Notes under the pieces: generated by a model
The model's database searches: none
What the model saw: the letters and a program-made list of their open reading frames with translations, nothing else
Told to the model about the DNA's origin: nothing
Source: Calendula officinalis
Lineage: Eukaryota; Streptophyta; Magnoliopsida; Asterales; Asteraceae
Assembly (NCBI GenBank): GCA_963853835.1
Contig: OY970832.1
Location: forward strand, 31,136,208 to 31,200,207
Length of the DNA: 64,000 nucleotides
Direction of reading: 5' to 3'
Made by a program: the position numbers and the translations under genes
Shown here: positions 47,939-60,345 of the stretch, piece by piece
How positions within the stretch are numbered: the stretch's first letter is position 1
Layout of the letters: the number at the start of each line of letters is the position of its first letter

Positions 47939-48797
47939 GAGGGTTCCATTGAGAATTAATATATTAGGTGAGAACGTGAGAATCAGGCAAAAAGACGCGC
48001 GGTGGCATTTTTGTAATTAACTCCAACTTTTCTGTCCCACATGCGGTGGCATTTTTGTAATTAAGTCCAACTTTTCTGTCTCGCGCGCTAGTTTTATCAT
48101 CGATGATTAAACCCAACCCCAAGTTTAATCGTTAATGATTAAACATATTATCAAGTTTAATCATTGATGATTAAACATCATCTTATGATTATTACACAGA
48201 TAAAGTTTAATCATGGATGATTAAACACGCTAATCATCGATGATTAAACAACATTTTATAAAGAATTAAGAATCTAATAAACGGAGACAAATTTAATCAT
48301 CGATGATTAAAGAGCATCTTATGATTATTACACAGATAAAGTTTAATCGACGATGATTAAACACGCTAATCATCGATGGTTAAACAACATTTTTTAAAGA
48401 ATTAAGAATCTAAAAAACGGATACAAGTTTAATCATCGATGATTAAACATCATCTTTGATTTTAAAGACAAAATTATTCTATTAATCATTGATGAACACT
48501 ACACCGAGTTTAATCATCGTTGATTAAAAACAATCTCAAAAGTTTAATCATCGATGATTAAACACTACACCAAGTTTAATCATCGATGATTAAAGATAAG
48601 TTTGACTTAATTACAAAAATGCCACCGCGTGTGGGACAGAAAGTTGGACTTAATTACAAAAATGCCACCGCGTGTCGGACAGAAAAGTTGGACTTAATTA
48701 CAAAAATGCCACCGCGCGCGTGAGGGCCGGAAGGAGATGAGAGGCTGAGATCTATTCTCACATTCTCACCTAATATATTAATTCTCAATGGAACTCA

Positions 48798-48799
<2 letters not shown>
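47936..48799. mobile_element. TA-flanked element, family M2, copy 2
   Basis: 864 bp in the same orientation and with the same ends as copy 1 (GGGGAGGGTTCCATTGAGAA; right complement AAGTGAGTTCCATTGAGAAT). It has two subterminal repeats at the left, three at the right, and about 13 palindromes, of which roughly five are perfect and the rest carry one or two changes. More diverged internally than copy 1. Confidence 0.85.

Positions 48800-48877
<78 letters not shown>
48800..48877. repeat. (TA)n microsatellite
   Basis: 78 bp of TA between M2 copy 2 and M3. Confidence 0.95.
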
Positions 48878-48880
<3 letters not shown>

Positions 48881-50224
48881 GTGGGTTCAGGCGAGAACAC
48901 CTTGTTTGCGAGAACTGCGAGAATGAATCTTGACCACTCATCTATAATGATTAATTTTTAATGCATAAGGGTAATACAGTCTTTTGACCAATTTTTTAAT
49001 TAAAGCAATTAAATAAACTAATTTAATATAAAATTCAGTTACTATTTCCGAAGGATGTTCATGATTGAACACTTAACATATTCTTTACTAAAATTTGTTC
49101 ATTAGTGAACACTTTACATATTCCTTACTAAAATCATATTAGTGATGAACAATTTACAAAATCGCGATTAAATACATAATTTGTTACTGATTACTAGTGA
49201 ACACATTACATATGTAATTAAATCGTACAAATACTAATGAACACCGTACAAATACTGATCTTAGATAATAAAAACACTAATGAACAAGAAAAACACTAAT
49301 ATATAATAAACTGAGAACAATAAATAGCGTAAAAACACTAATGAACAATAAACTTATAACAAAAACAAAACAGATCACTAAAAACACTAATGAACAAAAA
49401 CAAAACAAATCACTAAAACACTAATGAACAAAAACAAAACAGATCTCTGGAGGTTATGGTGATGGTGCGGAAATTCGATGAATGAAGTGGCGATTGAAAG
49501 TAAAAGAGGCAGTTTCGATGAATGAAGAAACCCTAGATCTGCCGTAACCCTAGTACCGTCGGTGCCGTCTTAGCCAGCAAATCTCAAATTCGCTTTCGAT
49601 TAGGAGATCATTAGTAAACATCAGATATGAAATCCCTAATATTCAGTTTCTCTTTCGCGTTACCAGATCTGAAAGCCCTAATATTCAATTTCGTTTAACG
49701 AAATCAGATCTGAGAGATGGAGAAAGACTCGTCGGAGTAACCAGATCTTAGAGATTCGCGTTACCAGATCTGAAAGAACAGGAACCAGGTCTTCTCTTCG
49801 ACGGCGACGGGAAAGAGGAACTCGAGAAAGTGTGTCTTGATCTGGCGGGGCAGGTGTCTGAAACCGTAAATCTGGCGGGCCAGGTGAAGGAGGAGCAGAC
49901 GTGGCGGGCCAGACGGTGGCGGGAAGGCGGTGGCTGATGGTGGCAGCCGACGGCCGGTGTTCTTTGCAGTTAGGAGAAAGATGAGAGAAAAGTTTTAAAA
50001 CACACACATATGTGTGTGCTTTTGTTTTGTGTCTGCCGAAATGAGAAGGAATGGAGGTAATTAGGTAATTTCATTAATTAATTAAAAACCAATTTACTAT
50101 TATACCCTTCCACCCTTAAAATCTAATCTTTTAATTACTAAACTTTGATCCCTAATCGTAGCCCCACATCTCTTTTTTTTAATGGTTGTAATGTGTTCTC
50201 GCAGTTCTCGCAAACAAGGTGTTC

Positions 50225-50227
<3 letters not shown>
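48878..50227. mobile_element. TA-flanked element, family M3
   Basis: 1350 bp. Left end GGGGTGGGTTCAGGCGAGAA continues into CACCTTGTTTGCGAGAACTG; the right end is the complement of AGTGGAACACCTTGTTTGCG. The left interior has many short inverted words (GTTCATTAGTGAAC, CACTAATGAACAAAAAC). The part at 49490-50040 is less AT-rich, with repeated CAGATCTGAAAG words and a minus-strand frame of 109 codons (49678-50007) rich in Pro, Ser and Arg. That part may be captured host 5' gene sequence, but I do not recognise the protein. Confidence 0.75.

Positions 50228-50255
<28 letters not shown>
50228..50255. repeat. (TA)n microsatellite
   Basis: 28 bp of TA between M3 and the next M1-like element. Confidence 0.9.
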
Positions 50256-51157
50256 AGTGGGATCGAGTGAGGACTCTTTTTTAGGTGCGGACTGCGAGGA
50301 CAAATCTGGGCCTTTGATCAAAGAAAATAAATGGGTAGAATTTAATGTGAAGAAATGTAAACAACATTAGAAGTACAACGGGGGTTTTGTGTAAAGTTTA
50401 ACAAAATAATGGGGGAAAAAGAAAATTGGGGAGGCTAAAATGGTCGTTTGCGCACACATACTCTCTCTCTTCGGCACATGTCAATTTCTGATTTGGTGGG
50501 TTTTTTTAACCCCCAACTTTGTTTTTCGACTATAACTTTTTTTTTTCTTTGAAAAAAAAAACTAAAAATGTGAAAGTTTTAAAATTAAATTCTCTACAAA
50601 ATGAGTATAGTCATGAAAAATTTACAAAAAAGTTTCGAAAAAAACTTGGATCATTTTATTAATTTTGGATCATTGTCTTGATTTTGTATCATTGTCTTGA
50701 TTTTGTATCATTTTGTTATTAGTGGATCATTGTTAATCTTGCATAAACATAATTTTTCATAAATAATTAGTCAAATAATATATCATATATAATTTTGGAT
50801 CATTTTGTTCATTTAAGATCATTTTATTTACTTTGTACGATTGTTAATTTTTGAATCATTTTGTTATTTATGGATCATTGTCAATTTTGACTCATTTTTT
50901 TTTCAAATTTTCATGACTATACTCATTTTGTAGAAAATTTTTGACATTTTTAGATTTTTTATTTTACAAATTAAAAAAAAAGTTATGGATGAGAAACGAA
51001 GTGAGGGGGAAAAACCCACTTCCAATTATAGGAGGACAAGTGGCAAAAGGAGAAAAGGGGGGTTCGAAAATGACCTTTATGCCCTTTTTAAGATGAGTGG
51101 ACGAAAATTGTCCTCGCAGTCCTCACCGAGTTTTGAGCCCTCACCGGATCCGGACCC
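50256..51157. mobile_element. TA-flanked element, long M1 variant
   Basis: 902 bp. Ends AGTGGGATCGAGTGAGGACT and the complement of GGGTCCGGATCCGGTGAGGG. The interior differs from short M1 copies but again holds a run of GGATCATTTT and GGATCATTGT words (about 50645-50900). A self-complementary pair of segments around 50520-50600 and 50925-50990 (AAAGTTTTAAAATT and complementary words) suggests a foldback. Noncoding. Confidence 0.75.
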
Positions 51158-51278
<121 letters not shown>

Positions 51279-51819
51279 GCGATTCAGCGCAGAACCGATT
51301 TAAGCGACAGAACCACATAACCATTTTTCGACCAATCAGAATGCAAGAATTTCTATTTTATTTTATTTTTTTATAATTACAGGTGGAGGGTATTTATGGG
51401 ATTTTACAAAATCAGTTATATATGGAAAACGAATTAGTAATTTACTGATTTCCTAAATTTATGGAAAGTTGGTTTTACTGCTTTCCTAAAAACATCGAAT
51501 GTTTACTGCTTTCCTAAAAATATCGAATGTTTTAATTTACTGCTTTCCTAAAAACATCGAATGTTTACAACAGCAACATACAATGTGTTGTAAAATAATC
51601 ATGGATGTAAATAAAACATTGAATGTTTACAACTGTAAAATACATGAGTAACTACAAATAGTGGGTAACATACATGCACAAAATGACATTGAACAACATA
51701 CATGTACAAAAAAAACCTATGTATCCGATCGGTAACATCAATCATTTAAGAACAACAGCGTATGTAATTGACCACAAAGAAGCAACTGAATCATTAAAGT
51801 TTTACGGCTATATCGAGTG

Positions 51820-52080
51820 TGAAAAAACTCTTTTTTAATTGATGCACGGACACCATTTCCTTCATCTCGGTTAGATGTTTCACCAACCTTGCCTCTCCCT
51901 TTCCTTTTACGATTAATTCGATCTTCTTCATCGTCTAAATCTGAACAATACCATACATTAGACGAAATTCACATCCAATGTAAAATAAAACAAACTTACC
52001 GAATAAGACAACAGGTTTTGGCCTGCTCCTTTCATTGTAATTAACTATTCTTGGTTTTTTCCTACCGCTTCTTCTGATAC
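51820..52080 (-). pseudogene. Captured two-exon gene fragment, protein not recognised
   Basis: On the minus strand an acceptor (TTGCAG) precedes an exon from 52080 reading IRRSGRKKPRIVNYNERSRP, ending in a GTAAGT donor at 51998. A 58-bp intron ends TTGTTCAG at 51941, and the next exon reads LDDEEDRINRKRKGRGKVGE and onward to about 51820. Phase 1 joins both exons in frame, giving a Lys/Arg-rich, probably nuclear, sequence. Retained introns show capture at DNA level. I do not recognise the family. Confidence 0.5.
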
Positions 52081-52299
52081 CTGCAATTTCAAATAAATTT
52101 CAAAATGACATAAATGAAAACTGAAAAACATACAATGTCATTAAACAAAAACATACAATGTCATTAAACAAAAAATTGAAGAAATGTTAATGTAACATGA
52201 AATTTTACATTAACGGTCTTTTACAAAATTTACTGCTTTATGTTAGTGAATTAGTTAATATCAAAACTGACTACCCTGTTTCGAATATTTATATATGTA

Positions 52300-52450
52300 C
52301 AGGTGAGACAATCAATATCTGGAATGCAGGGAATGATAGGATCTCTCGGTTCCAGTTCATCTTTACGCCCAAATGGGCCACCTGCATCACATCCACAAAG
52401 ACCTATTCAATCTTCACTTAGACCACAAACACCTGCTATAGAACATGTTT
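52300..52450 (+). pseudogene. Captured exon fragment resembling plant TFIID subunit TAF12
   Basis: After TATATATGTACAG, a good acceptor, the frame reads QVRQSISGMQGMIGSLGSSS, then RPNGPP, QRPIQSSLRPQTP. This Gly/Ser/Met-rich stretch with QSSLRP resembles the region before the histone fold of plant TAF12 (TBP-associated factor 12). The histone fold itself is absent. It lies inside element M4, opposite in orientation to the other captured fragment, so it is a transposon-borne relic. The identification is from memory of the family and needs a search. Confidence 0.5.
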
Positions 52451-53623
52451 CACATCATAATTCTTATATGATAATCAAAAACCCTATAATCAAAAACCCT
52501 AAAATGAAACCTACAATGTCAAAACCGCTCCTATATAACTGAAAAACATACAATGTCATTAACACATACAATGTCAAACTGAAAAAACATACAATGTCAT
52601 TAAATAAAAAAACATACTATCCTATAGAACATGTTTCACAACATAATTCTTATATGATAATTGATAATCAAATTAATATCACCAAAAAAATGTCATTTCA
52701 GTAACCTAAACAAATCAAGGAAATCATAATGTACAAGCAAGTATTATAATAGCTCAGAACAATAAAAATGTGATCAAATTAATATCACCAAAAACATCAA
52801 ATGATTATCACCAAAAAACAAAAAAACAATTGATTATCAATTATCATATATTGGAAAAAAAGATTTCCTAAACAAAAACATCAAATGTTTTTAGAACAAT
52901 CGACGAATCCTCCAGCATCTTACAACTAATACGTCTGATATTAGGTATTTTTATATTTCGAAAATTAACATTATCATCAAACTATAACTGATTGGGTAAA
53001 ATAAGTATGATTATCATCAAGATACATGCATTTACATAACTGATTTCAGAAGGAAAAAAAAAGCAATTCGCAATTACAAAACGATGTTCAATGTAAGAAT
53101 ATATCGGCTATAAAGTGTAAAAACGAAGAATATAATATGATTTATTCGAAAATCTCTAACCTGGCATCGTTTTTGAGTCTTCAATTACAAAATCGGAGCA
53201 CCTCTATACGTGCTAAAAACCCTAACTTTGTGACGGACGATAGCTGAGGAATGAAATCAAAGGGATGATGTGTTTTATTATTTGGAAAATCAAAATCAGT
53301 CACCGATCTCGGAGATTCAGTTGACAATTTTGAGATTGGGAATTAAGGAATGTGCGATCTCCATTACCGTCTCCTCCGAAATACTAGCACACGATTTCAA
53401 TTAACATTGAATGAAATAACGGATATTATCAATTAAATATCCCCTCTATGTAGAATTCCAAATATACCCTTAATCTAATTAAAATACCGGTTATTTAATT
53501 AATAAAAAATCCAAAAAACCCATCTAAAATAACAACCGTAGATCATAAACATGGACGGTTTAGATTAATTAAAAAATTGGTTCTGTGGTTCTGTCGCTTA
53601 AATCGGTTCTGCACTGAATCGGA

Positions 53624-54119
<496 letters not shown>

Positions 54120-54130
54120 TTATATATATA

Positions 54131-54420
54131 ACTCGGAAATCATAACTCGTATGGAAGCGGAAATCATAACTCGTATTGGATCATCGTACAAAAATGGATC
54201 ATTTGTTAACTTTTGAACCATTTGTTTATGATCCTAAAAGGTCGTTGGATAATTTATTGAAATAATAAAAAATTGGATCATTTGTTGAATTTTGCATCAT
54301 TAACTAATGAAAATTAGAGTTTAGGATCATTAAGATTAATAGTTTGGATCATTTGTTAATTTTTGAATCATCTGTTTATTTTTGGATAATTTGTTGATTT
54401 TTGAATCATCCTAATGGTCA
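54131..54420. repeat. Array of GGATCATT words
   Basis: TTGGATCATTTGTTAA-type words recur about ten times at 15-40 bp spacing. The same word is frequent inside M1 elements and, reversed, at 55690-56000 and 56850-56990. No gene. Confidence 0.6.
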
Positions 54421-54422
54421 AA

Positions 54423-54600
54423 GGTAGTTTCATGTGCTTAGATCCCGAGTATTTTAGACGACAACATACATTTCACTGAAAAGTCAGATGTGTACTCATT
54501 CGGGGTCGTTTTATTTGAAGTGTTATGTGTTTGGCCCGTAATCAATCCGCCTTTACCTCGAGAACAAGTTATTTAGCCTAATGGGTTGGTAGTTAATTAA
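54423..54600 (+). pseudogene. CrRLK1L-type receptor kinase fragment
   Basis: Reading from about 54424: GSFMCLDPEYFRRQ, then after a small insertion TEKSDVYSFGVVLFEVLC, then PVINPPLPREQV near 54540, with stops after that. This is the activation-segment and subdomain VIII-X region of the FERONIA/THESEUS-type (CrRLK1L) kinases, where GSFGYLDPEYFRRQQLTEKS and LPREQV are characteristic. Only about 50 residues remain; the ATP-binding and catalytic loops are absent. Probably a fragment captured by or stranded between transposons. The downstream sequence to 54790 stays partly open but is not recognised. Confidence 0.75.
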
Positions 54601-54958
54601 AGGGAAAAATCTAGTCCGATTCATATAGAACGTTTGGTGAAAAATTTGGCCCGATTCACGAATACGGGTGTTGGTCAATTTGAAATGTCAAGTGCTGATG
54701 ATATTTCGAGTGTTTTGATGAGTAAATTTTTTTCACAGTTGGTGAAATCAAGGGTAGATGAAGAAAAAACGGGAAATATGGGAGGTCGGTGATCGTGTCG
54801 TTATTTTTCATGTAAAGTTCGAAAATTTTTGTGTTTATTCTTTATGTTTAACTTATTTATTAAATTTATAAGTTTTTATGTTGAGATTTTGAAATAATTA
54901 AAGTATTAACACATGCTTTGTATTACAATCGATGATAGTGTACTCGGACAAATTTAAT

Positions 54959-55160
54959 TTTTTTTTTGAACGACAAGTTAGTAAGTTAGTGGTTCGAGCC
55001 TAGACAGTGACATCCACAAGGGGCAGTATGCCTTCCCTCGAACACTCCACATATGGGGAATAAACCCCACCATTTGTCCACGACGGGACTTGAACCCATG
55101 ACCTTGGCCATGGGCAACACCTTAACTTTTCCACCAATACCACTAGGCTAGAAGCCTTGG
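54959..55160 (-). mobile_element. tRNA-derived SINE with 19-bp target duplication
   Basis: Read on the minus strand it begins near 55160, has a Pol III A box (TAGCCTAGTGG) and B box (GGTTCAAGTCC), and ends in a run of about ten A residues. It is flanked by GTACTCRGACAAATTTAAT (54940-54958 and 55161-55179, one mismatch). About 200 bp, noncoding, mobilised in trans by LINE proteins. Confidence 0.88.
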
Positions 55161-55179
55161 GTACTCAGACAAATTTAAT

Positions 55180-57300
55180 AGGGGGTGATTTTCATACCAC
55201 ATCTTTTTAGCACTATACCACAATATGTGCATTATATGCTTGTACAGTTTGCAGGAATAGTTGTATATTGTGGTAGGAGTATCAAAAATTATGGTATGAA
55301 AACTAATTCCCAAATTTAATACCACAACAACCTATTGTTTGAACAAATATACAATTTCCATCATATTGAAAGCATCGACTTAACACCTATTGCTTGAACT
55401 CTTTCTATCTAAGCATTGACTTAATAAGTACAGATTCAACCCTCCGGTGAACTTTAGGTAATTTGTCAGCTTGTCATTATCTTTAGGTAATGATTGATTT
55501 TTTTCAAATGAATTTTCCTAGGATTTGGGAGGGAAACAAAATCGTGGTCATTATTATTAACATTTTTGCTTGTTGAAAGAGATAGTCTTTTCCTTTTCTT
55601 TGATTTGTCTATATAAAACAAACGAAACAAAATTAAATATATGTGATAAGTTGATAAACACAAGAGAAAAAATGATGCAAAGGTATACGAAATGAACCAA
55701 AATTAACAATGATCCAAAATTGGCAATGATCCAAAATTAACAATGATCCAAATTTATAAAATGATCGACAATGTGAAAAGAGATCCAAAGTTTATTGTTC
55801 CAAAACCCCACATAACAGATGATATTGTAAACAAAATTAACAATGATCCAAAATTTATAAAATGATCCAAATTTAACAATAATCCAAAATTTACAGATGA
55901 TCCAAAATTAACAATGTTCTAAAATTTACAAAATGATCAAAATGGTCAAAAATTTACAAAATGATCCAAAATTAATAATGTTTCAAAATTTACAAAATGG
56001 TCCATAACGTTTCTAATATTAATAATGATCTTAAGGATTCCAAAATATAATCCTTTTTCCAAAGGAACTTGAATAATCGCCGTCATCATTGCTTGTTGAA
56101 AGAGTCAATCTCTTTCTTTTTTTTATTGATCTACATAAAACAAAAGAAACAAAGTAAGTACTTTTGTTGAATTGATAAACAGAAGAAAAATAATGATGCA
56201 AAGGTAAACAAAATAAAATTAATAATGATCTGAATATACAACTTTTTATCTGAAACACAAATAACTTTTGCAACATCAACAACAACCACACAAACAAAAC
56301 AACAAGTCAATCGACTTCAAGAAAAAAGGAAGAATATTAAAGATTGTCTGGTGCTTCAAACTGAACTGATGATCAACCATCAGTCAAACAAACCTTGCAA
56401 CCACAAACTGTATTATAAAGTTTGGGTGTTTGGACACTACATTATCAATCATTACAATCAATGATTAAAATAAATTTCAACAAAAAAAAAAAATCAACAG
56501 ACCTGATACATTATCAATCATTATAAAGTTTGGTTGTTTCGACACTACATTCAAGAAGCTCATACATACAATTTGTTGGATTCATCACACTTATAAAAAT
56601 TATATTTGATTTATCTCCTTTTTTATTATTGCATCATACCTCAAATATTTATTTTGAGATTCAGTAACATATTTTATGTGACCACTTCGACCCATTTAAT
56701 AATTTTTGAAATAATATTTGATTTTAAGTTTTGTTTATCTCCCTTTTTTGTTACTACATCATACCTCAAATATTTATTTTGAGATTCAATAACATCTTTT
56801 CTGTCACTACTTCGACGCATTTAATAATCCTTTAATTCTAGACCACGAAAAATGATCCACAATAAACAATGATCCACAATACAAAATGATAGATAAATAT
56901 AAACGATTCAAAATTAACAAACACATACACCACAAAGAATGATCCACAATAAACAAATGATCGAAAATTAACAATTATCCTAAATTAGAAAATCAAATTC
57001 TAGTTCACAAACTCAATATGCAGAATACCACTTCATTAACAACCGCTGTAAAGCATCATATACACCAGATCAACAATTTATAAGAAAATATACTTCACTA
57101 ACCTTAACAATCAAATACCAATAACAATCAAATATAGGGAAAAAATGAGAAACAAAACAAAACATCAATAAAATCAGTATCTAGAGTTAGAGTTTAATGT
57201 TTACCAGCTGATTGCATTTTGAGATGATTAGGGTAGATATGGTGATATAATATTCAAACTCAAAAGCTTCAGACCCAAAATCTTCAAACTCAAAAGCTTA
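55180..57300. other. AT-rich region with GATCC word arrays and a duplicated exon-like segment
   Basis: AATGATCCAAAATTAACA-type words recur at 55690-56000 and 56850-57000. On the minus strand, segments near 55640-55520 and 56135-56040 each follow a TTTTAT(A/G)TAG acceptor-like site and read KKRKRLxLSTS followed by acidic residues, so they look like two copies of one exon. TACCTCAAATATTTATTTTG also occurs twice, near 56638 and 56762. The protein is not recognised. Confidence 0.4.
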
Positions 57301-57615
57301 AACATCGTTGATACAATGATGAACGAAACCTATGTGACGAAATCGTCACAAACAACGACCGAATCGACGGAATCTGCAAACTCAAATTCGGTGAATATTT
57401 TGACAGTTTTGACCTATTCGAAGGAATCGACGAAGGAAACGATGGAATCAAAAGAAACGACGATAGAAACGACGGATCAAAGCAAAGGAGAGAGAATCGA
57501 GAAAAAATTGAGAGTGAATCGAACAAAGCAGGTTTTTTTTTTGCCTAATCGAGAGAGAGAACATTAAAATGACGGACATAATTAAAAAAATGTATTTAGA
57601 TTCTTTAAAAACCAA
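57300..57615 (+). other. Open segment rich in Thr and Glu, no known function
   Basis: An 83-codon plus frame from 57316 (TESTESANSNSV...) consists of ACGA/GGAATCGA-type repeats and is probably compositional. GACGGACATAATTAAAAAAATG at its end is not a recognised signal. No confident gene. Confidence 0.2.
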
Positions 57616-57620
57616 GTGAC

Positions 57621-59094
57621 TGATGTGCTAAATCTAGTTATAAAATATTGTACTAATTTACACCTAATCTAGACTACCACACTCTTAGGCAAGTATGACC
57701 TAATCGCGGATAATTTAGCTAAAGTAAGTAAACCAAGTATCGTTTCCTCAGGGAACGGTTAAGCTGACTCGTAAGCTAGAACTAAGTAAATTAACCTAAG
57801 ATAATTAATTATAAAAAATGGTTTTTATTTTTATTTATTTAAACTATTAATTAAAAGAACTAAATTAAACTAAAAGAAATTAAATTTAATAAAACAAACG
57901 AAAGTGGGTAACTGTAACCGGTAGGAGATGATATTCGCTATGATCGAATCCTTCAAGTCTAGGTTTGGTTGATTAAGTCCTGATTTTTAATGGTATTCTA
58001 GAAGTTAGGGAATTAGAGGTCTCTGACTCCCTACAATGGCCGTATTGTCGCTCCTAAGAAATATATTCTTAAAGAACCATATTATAGTCACACTTTGGCT
58101 CGCTACTTATATCTAGGTTCGGATTTCTGTCACCTACTAATCTAGAATTTAGTCATAACTAAGATTAGACTCTTGATTTTACCTAGGTAATTAATATTTA
58201 ATCTCGGATCTCTAGAGCTAGTGGATCGCCGACTACGTCACCGAGGTGAAAAGTCGAGGGAATTATTAATTCGTTTGCTAGTGGTCACTTAACTAAACAT
58301 ATCAATAATTGACAAATTAAATAAATAAAGATTTAAAGTTCAATCAAAAGGTTCTTTGATATAAAAGCAAGTGTTCAAATACCGTGATAAAAATCCTAAA
58401 AATACCAAACCTAAATTTAAAGTTCATACAATCATAGTGAATAAAAAATCTAACACATAGACATGTTAGATGAATCAAACATCAAACAATTATAAAACAT
58501 CAAAAACATTGTTAATAAAAACAAGGAATTGAACCAAATGATTGTTGATGTAAGATGCCCTTTAAAATCTCCTCTTTTTATTGTGTTTCGTCCGCCGTTC
58601 GAATTGTTTCTGGGGTTCTTGCGGTTGACAGCCATGCGGCTGCTCTATTCGTGTGCCCCCAAAACGTCTACACTTTGTGATCGACTTAAATCTCCTTTTT
58701 ATTTAACATGACGTGGGCTTTTTATTTAATTGTGACTCACCTTCTTAATTTTCAAGTGGGCTGTTTGCAACTATATTTCAACATCACGTGGGCTTGGTTT
58801 TATGACCAGCGCAGCTGATTGCTTGCTTCATAATTATGCCACGGCTCGTTAATATTACTTTGCTCCAAATTTGATCACGTTATCTCTTTTTACCCTCAGA
58901 CCAGTCACGAGTTTATTTATTTTCATGATTCTTCTTTTTAAGTGTATTTAGCTCATTTCTTGTGTATTTTAAAGTTATGACCTGTAATTTACGAATAACA
59001 TACATTTAGGCATAAATAATGTATTTTCCTTACAAAACAAGACTAAATAAAATAATATTGACGGATTTAAATATCTATAAATCCGCCAATATCA
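57621..59094 (-). mobile_element. Solo LTR, about 1.47 kb
   Basis: Flanked by a perfect 5-bp duplication GTGAC (57616-57620 and 59095-59099). On the minus strand it runs TGATATTGGCGG to AGCACATCA. The segment CGTTCCCTGAGGAAACGATA near its minus-strand 3' end is of a kind common in plant LTRs. No internal genes are present, so it is a remnant of LTR-LTR recombination. Orientation and superfamily are inferred. Confidence 0.75.
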
Positions 59095-59099
59095 GTGAC

Positions 59100-59277
59100 A
59101 ATAATAACCTTTAATATTTTTCCCTTCAGAAGAAAAACAAAAAAAGTTCGGATTAATTACAAATTTGCCACCGCGAAAAATTTAAAAAATCTGAAAATTT
59201 CCATCCACACATATTTAAGATGAATGGTTAGGATTTGTCCTCACTAAATTTTGAGTCCTCACCCGTTCCCACTTCTG
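59100..59277 (-). mobile_element. Diverged M1-type terminus
   Basis: The complement of 59277 leftward reads AGTGGGAACGGGTGAGGACT and then AGTGAGGACAAATCC, like M1 ends. TTAATTACAAATTTGCCACCGC at 59152-59172 resembles the M2 subterminal repeat. No (TA)n tract flanks it. The opposite end was not found, so the solo LTR may lie within this element. Confidence 0.5.
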
Positions 59278-60345
59278 CCGCTGAATATCTTGTTTCATTG
59301 TATCCATATTCTCTCCCAAATATGAAAAAACAGATGATTAATCGTGAGTTACCACTGCAAATTATAATAGAACTATAATAAACACTTACTAAGTCAATTA
59401 ACAATGAATTATTTTAAAACTAAATTGATCAAAAGTGGGAATTGAAAACATACCTTTGAAAATTTCTAATTAAATCGACGAGGGAACATTTGATCGATTA
59501 CTTTAACGAAGAGGTAGTGATTTTTACTAACGGAACGTTTCAAAGAATCGACAATATACACTTCATTGGTATGAGGACAAATGATAAAGAGTACCCAGAA
59601 TCATATACTTTTTTCTTTATAAGCAGGAGTTCATCAAAGTGATAGCAAATCTCCAGAAATTATTATTATTGCTAGCGATGATGAGACATCAAGTGATCAG
59701 ATAATAAGGAATTATCGAAGTGTTGATCAACCCAAAAAATTGATCATTATTTCGTTGTCAAATGGAATCATGATATAACCAACAAAATCGTATGTAGTTG
59801 ATTATATGCTTAATTACTATATATTTTTGATTTATTTATAAATGTACGTTCATTATTTTCTCTTTCAGGCTATACCAGCTTTGCTGGTAAGAAATTACAT
59901 GCTCTAAAAGTATCTTCAATGTTCCTTTGATGTCCGTTTTGTGGAACTCTACGCACTCTCTACTCTACAAGATCGACAAAAGTCCCATGAAAAAAGACCC
60001 TATGACCATTCATGGGGATTTTGTGAAATTCAAACTGCAGAATGGAATAAAATTGAACCAATGGGTAATTTTCACCATTGATCTCAAGAAAATGAGAAAT
60101 CTTCAAGGACTTTGGTTCAAGGTTCATTATATGTAATAGTTGGTTTAGTTTGTCGTTGTAATCCTTCATGATCCCCCGATAAAAAATAACGGTGATGGAC
60201 TTTGGTTCAATGTTACTCTTCTTTGAATTCATCATGTTTGGTAGCTTTGACTGTCATTGGTTTAGTTTGTAATTACTTGAACAAGATGAAAAAATGATTT
60301 TAATTTGAATAAAAATTTAAAAACTTAATTAATTTAAATGAAGAT
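59278..60345 (+). pseudogene. Exon-like fragments of an unrecognised gene, possibly B3-related
   Basis: At 59633-59760 a frame reads SDSKSPEIIIIASDDETSSD, an acidic linker-like sequence. A TTTCTCTTTCAG acceptor at 59858-59870 is followed by AIPALL. A frame at 59927-60136 reads DPMTIHGDFVKFKLQNGIKL then NQWVIFTIDL, ending TAA/TAG. The spacing of aromatic residues, FVKF...L...WVIF, recalls the C-terminal part of a B3 DNA-binding domain, but this is weak. Frames do not join cleanly, suggesting decay. Nothing else is recognised in the interval. Confidence 0.3.

Noticed and set aside
46950..48600. CRISPR-like array of regular palindromic repeats
   Set aside because: Spacing is irregular, many units are back to back, there are no unique spacers or cas genes, and this is plant nuclear DNA inside a transposon.
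54950..55170. Possible tRNA gene from the A and B boxes
   Set aside because: No cloverleaf; A-tail and 19-bp target duplication show it is a SINE.
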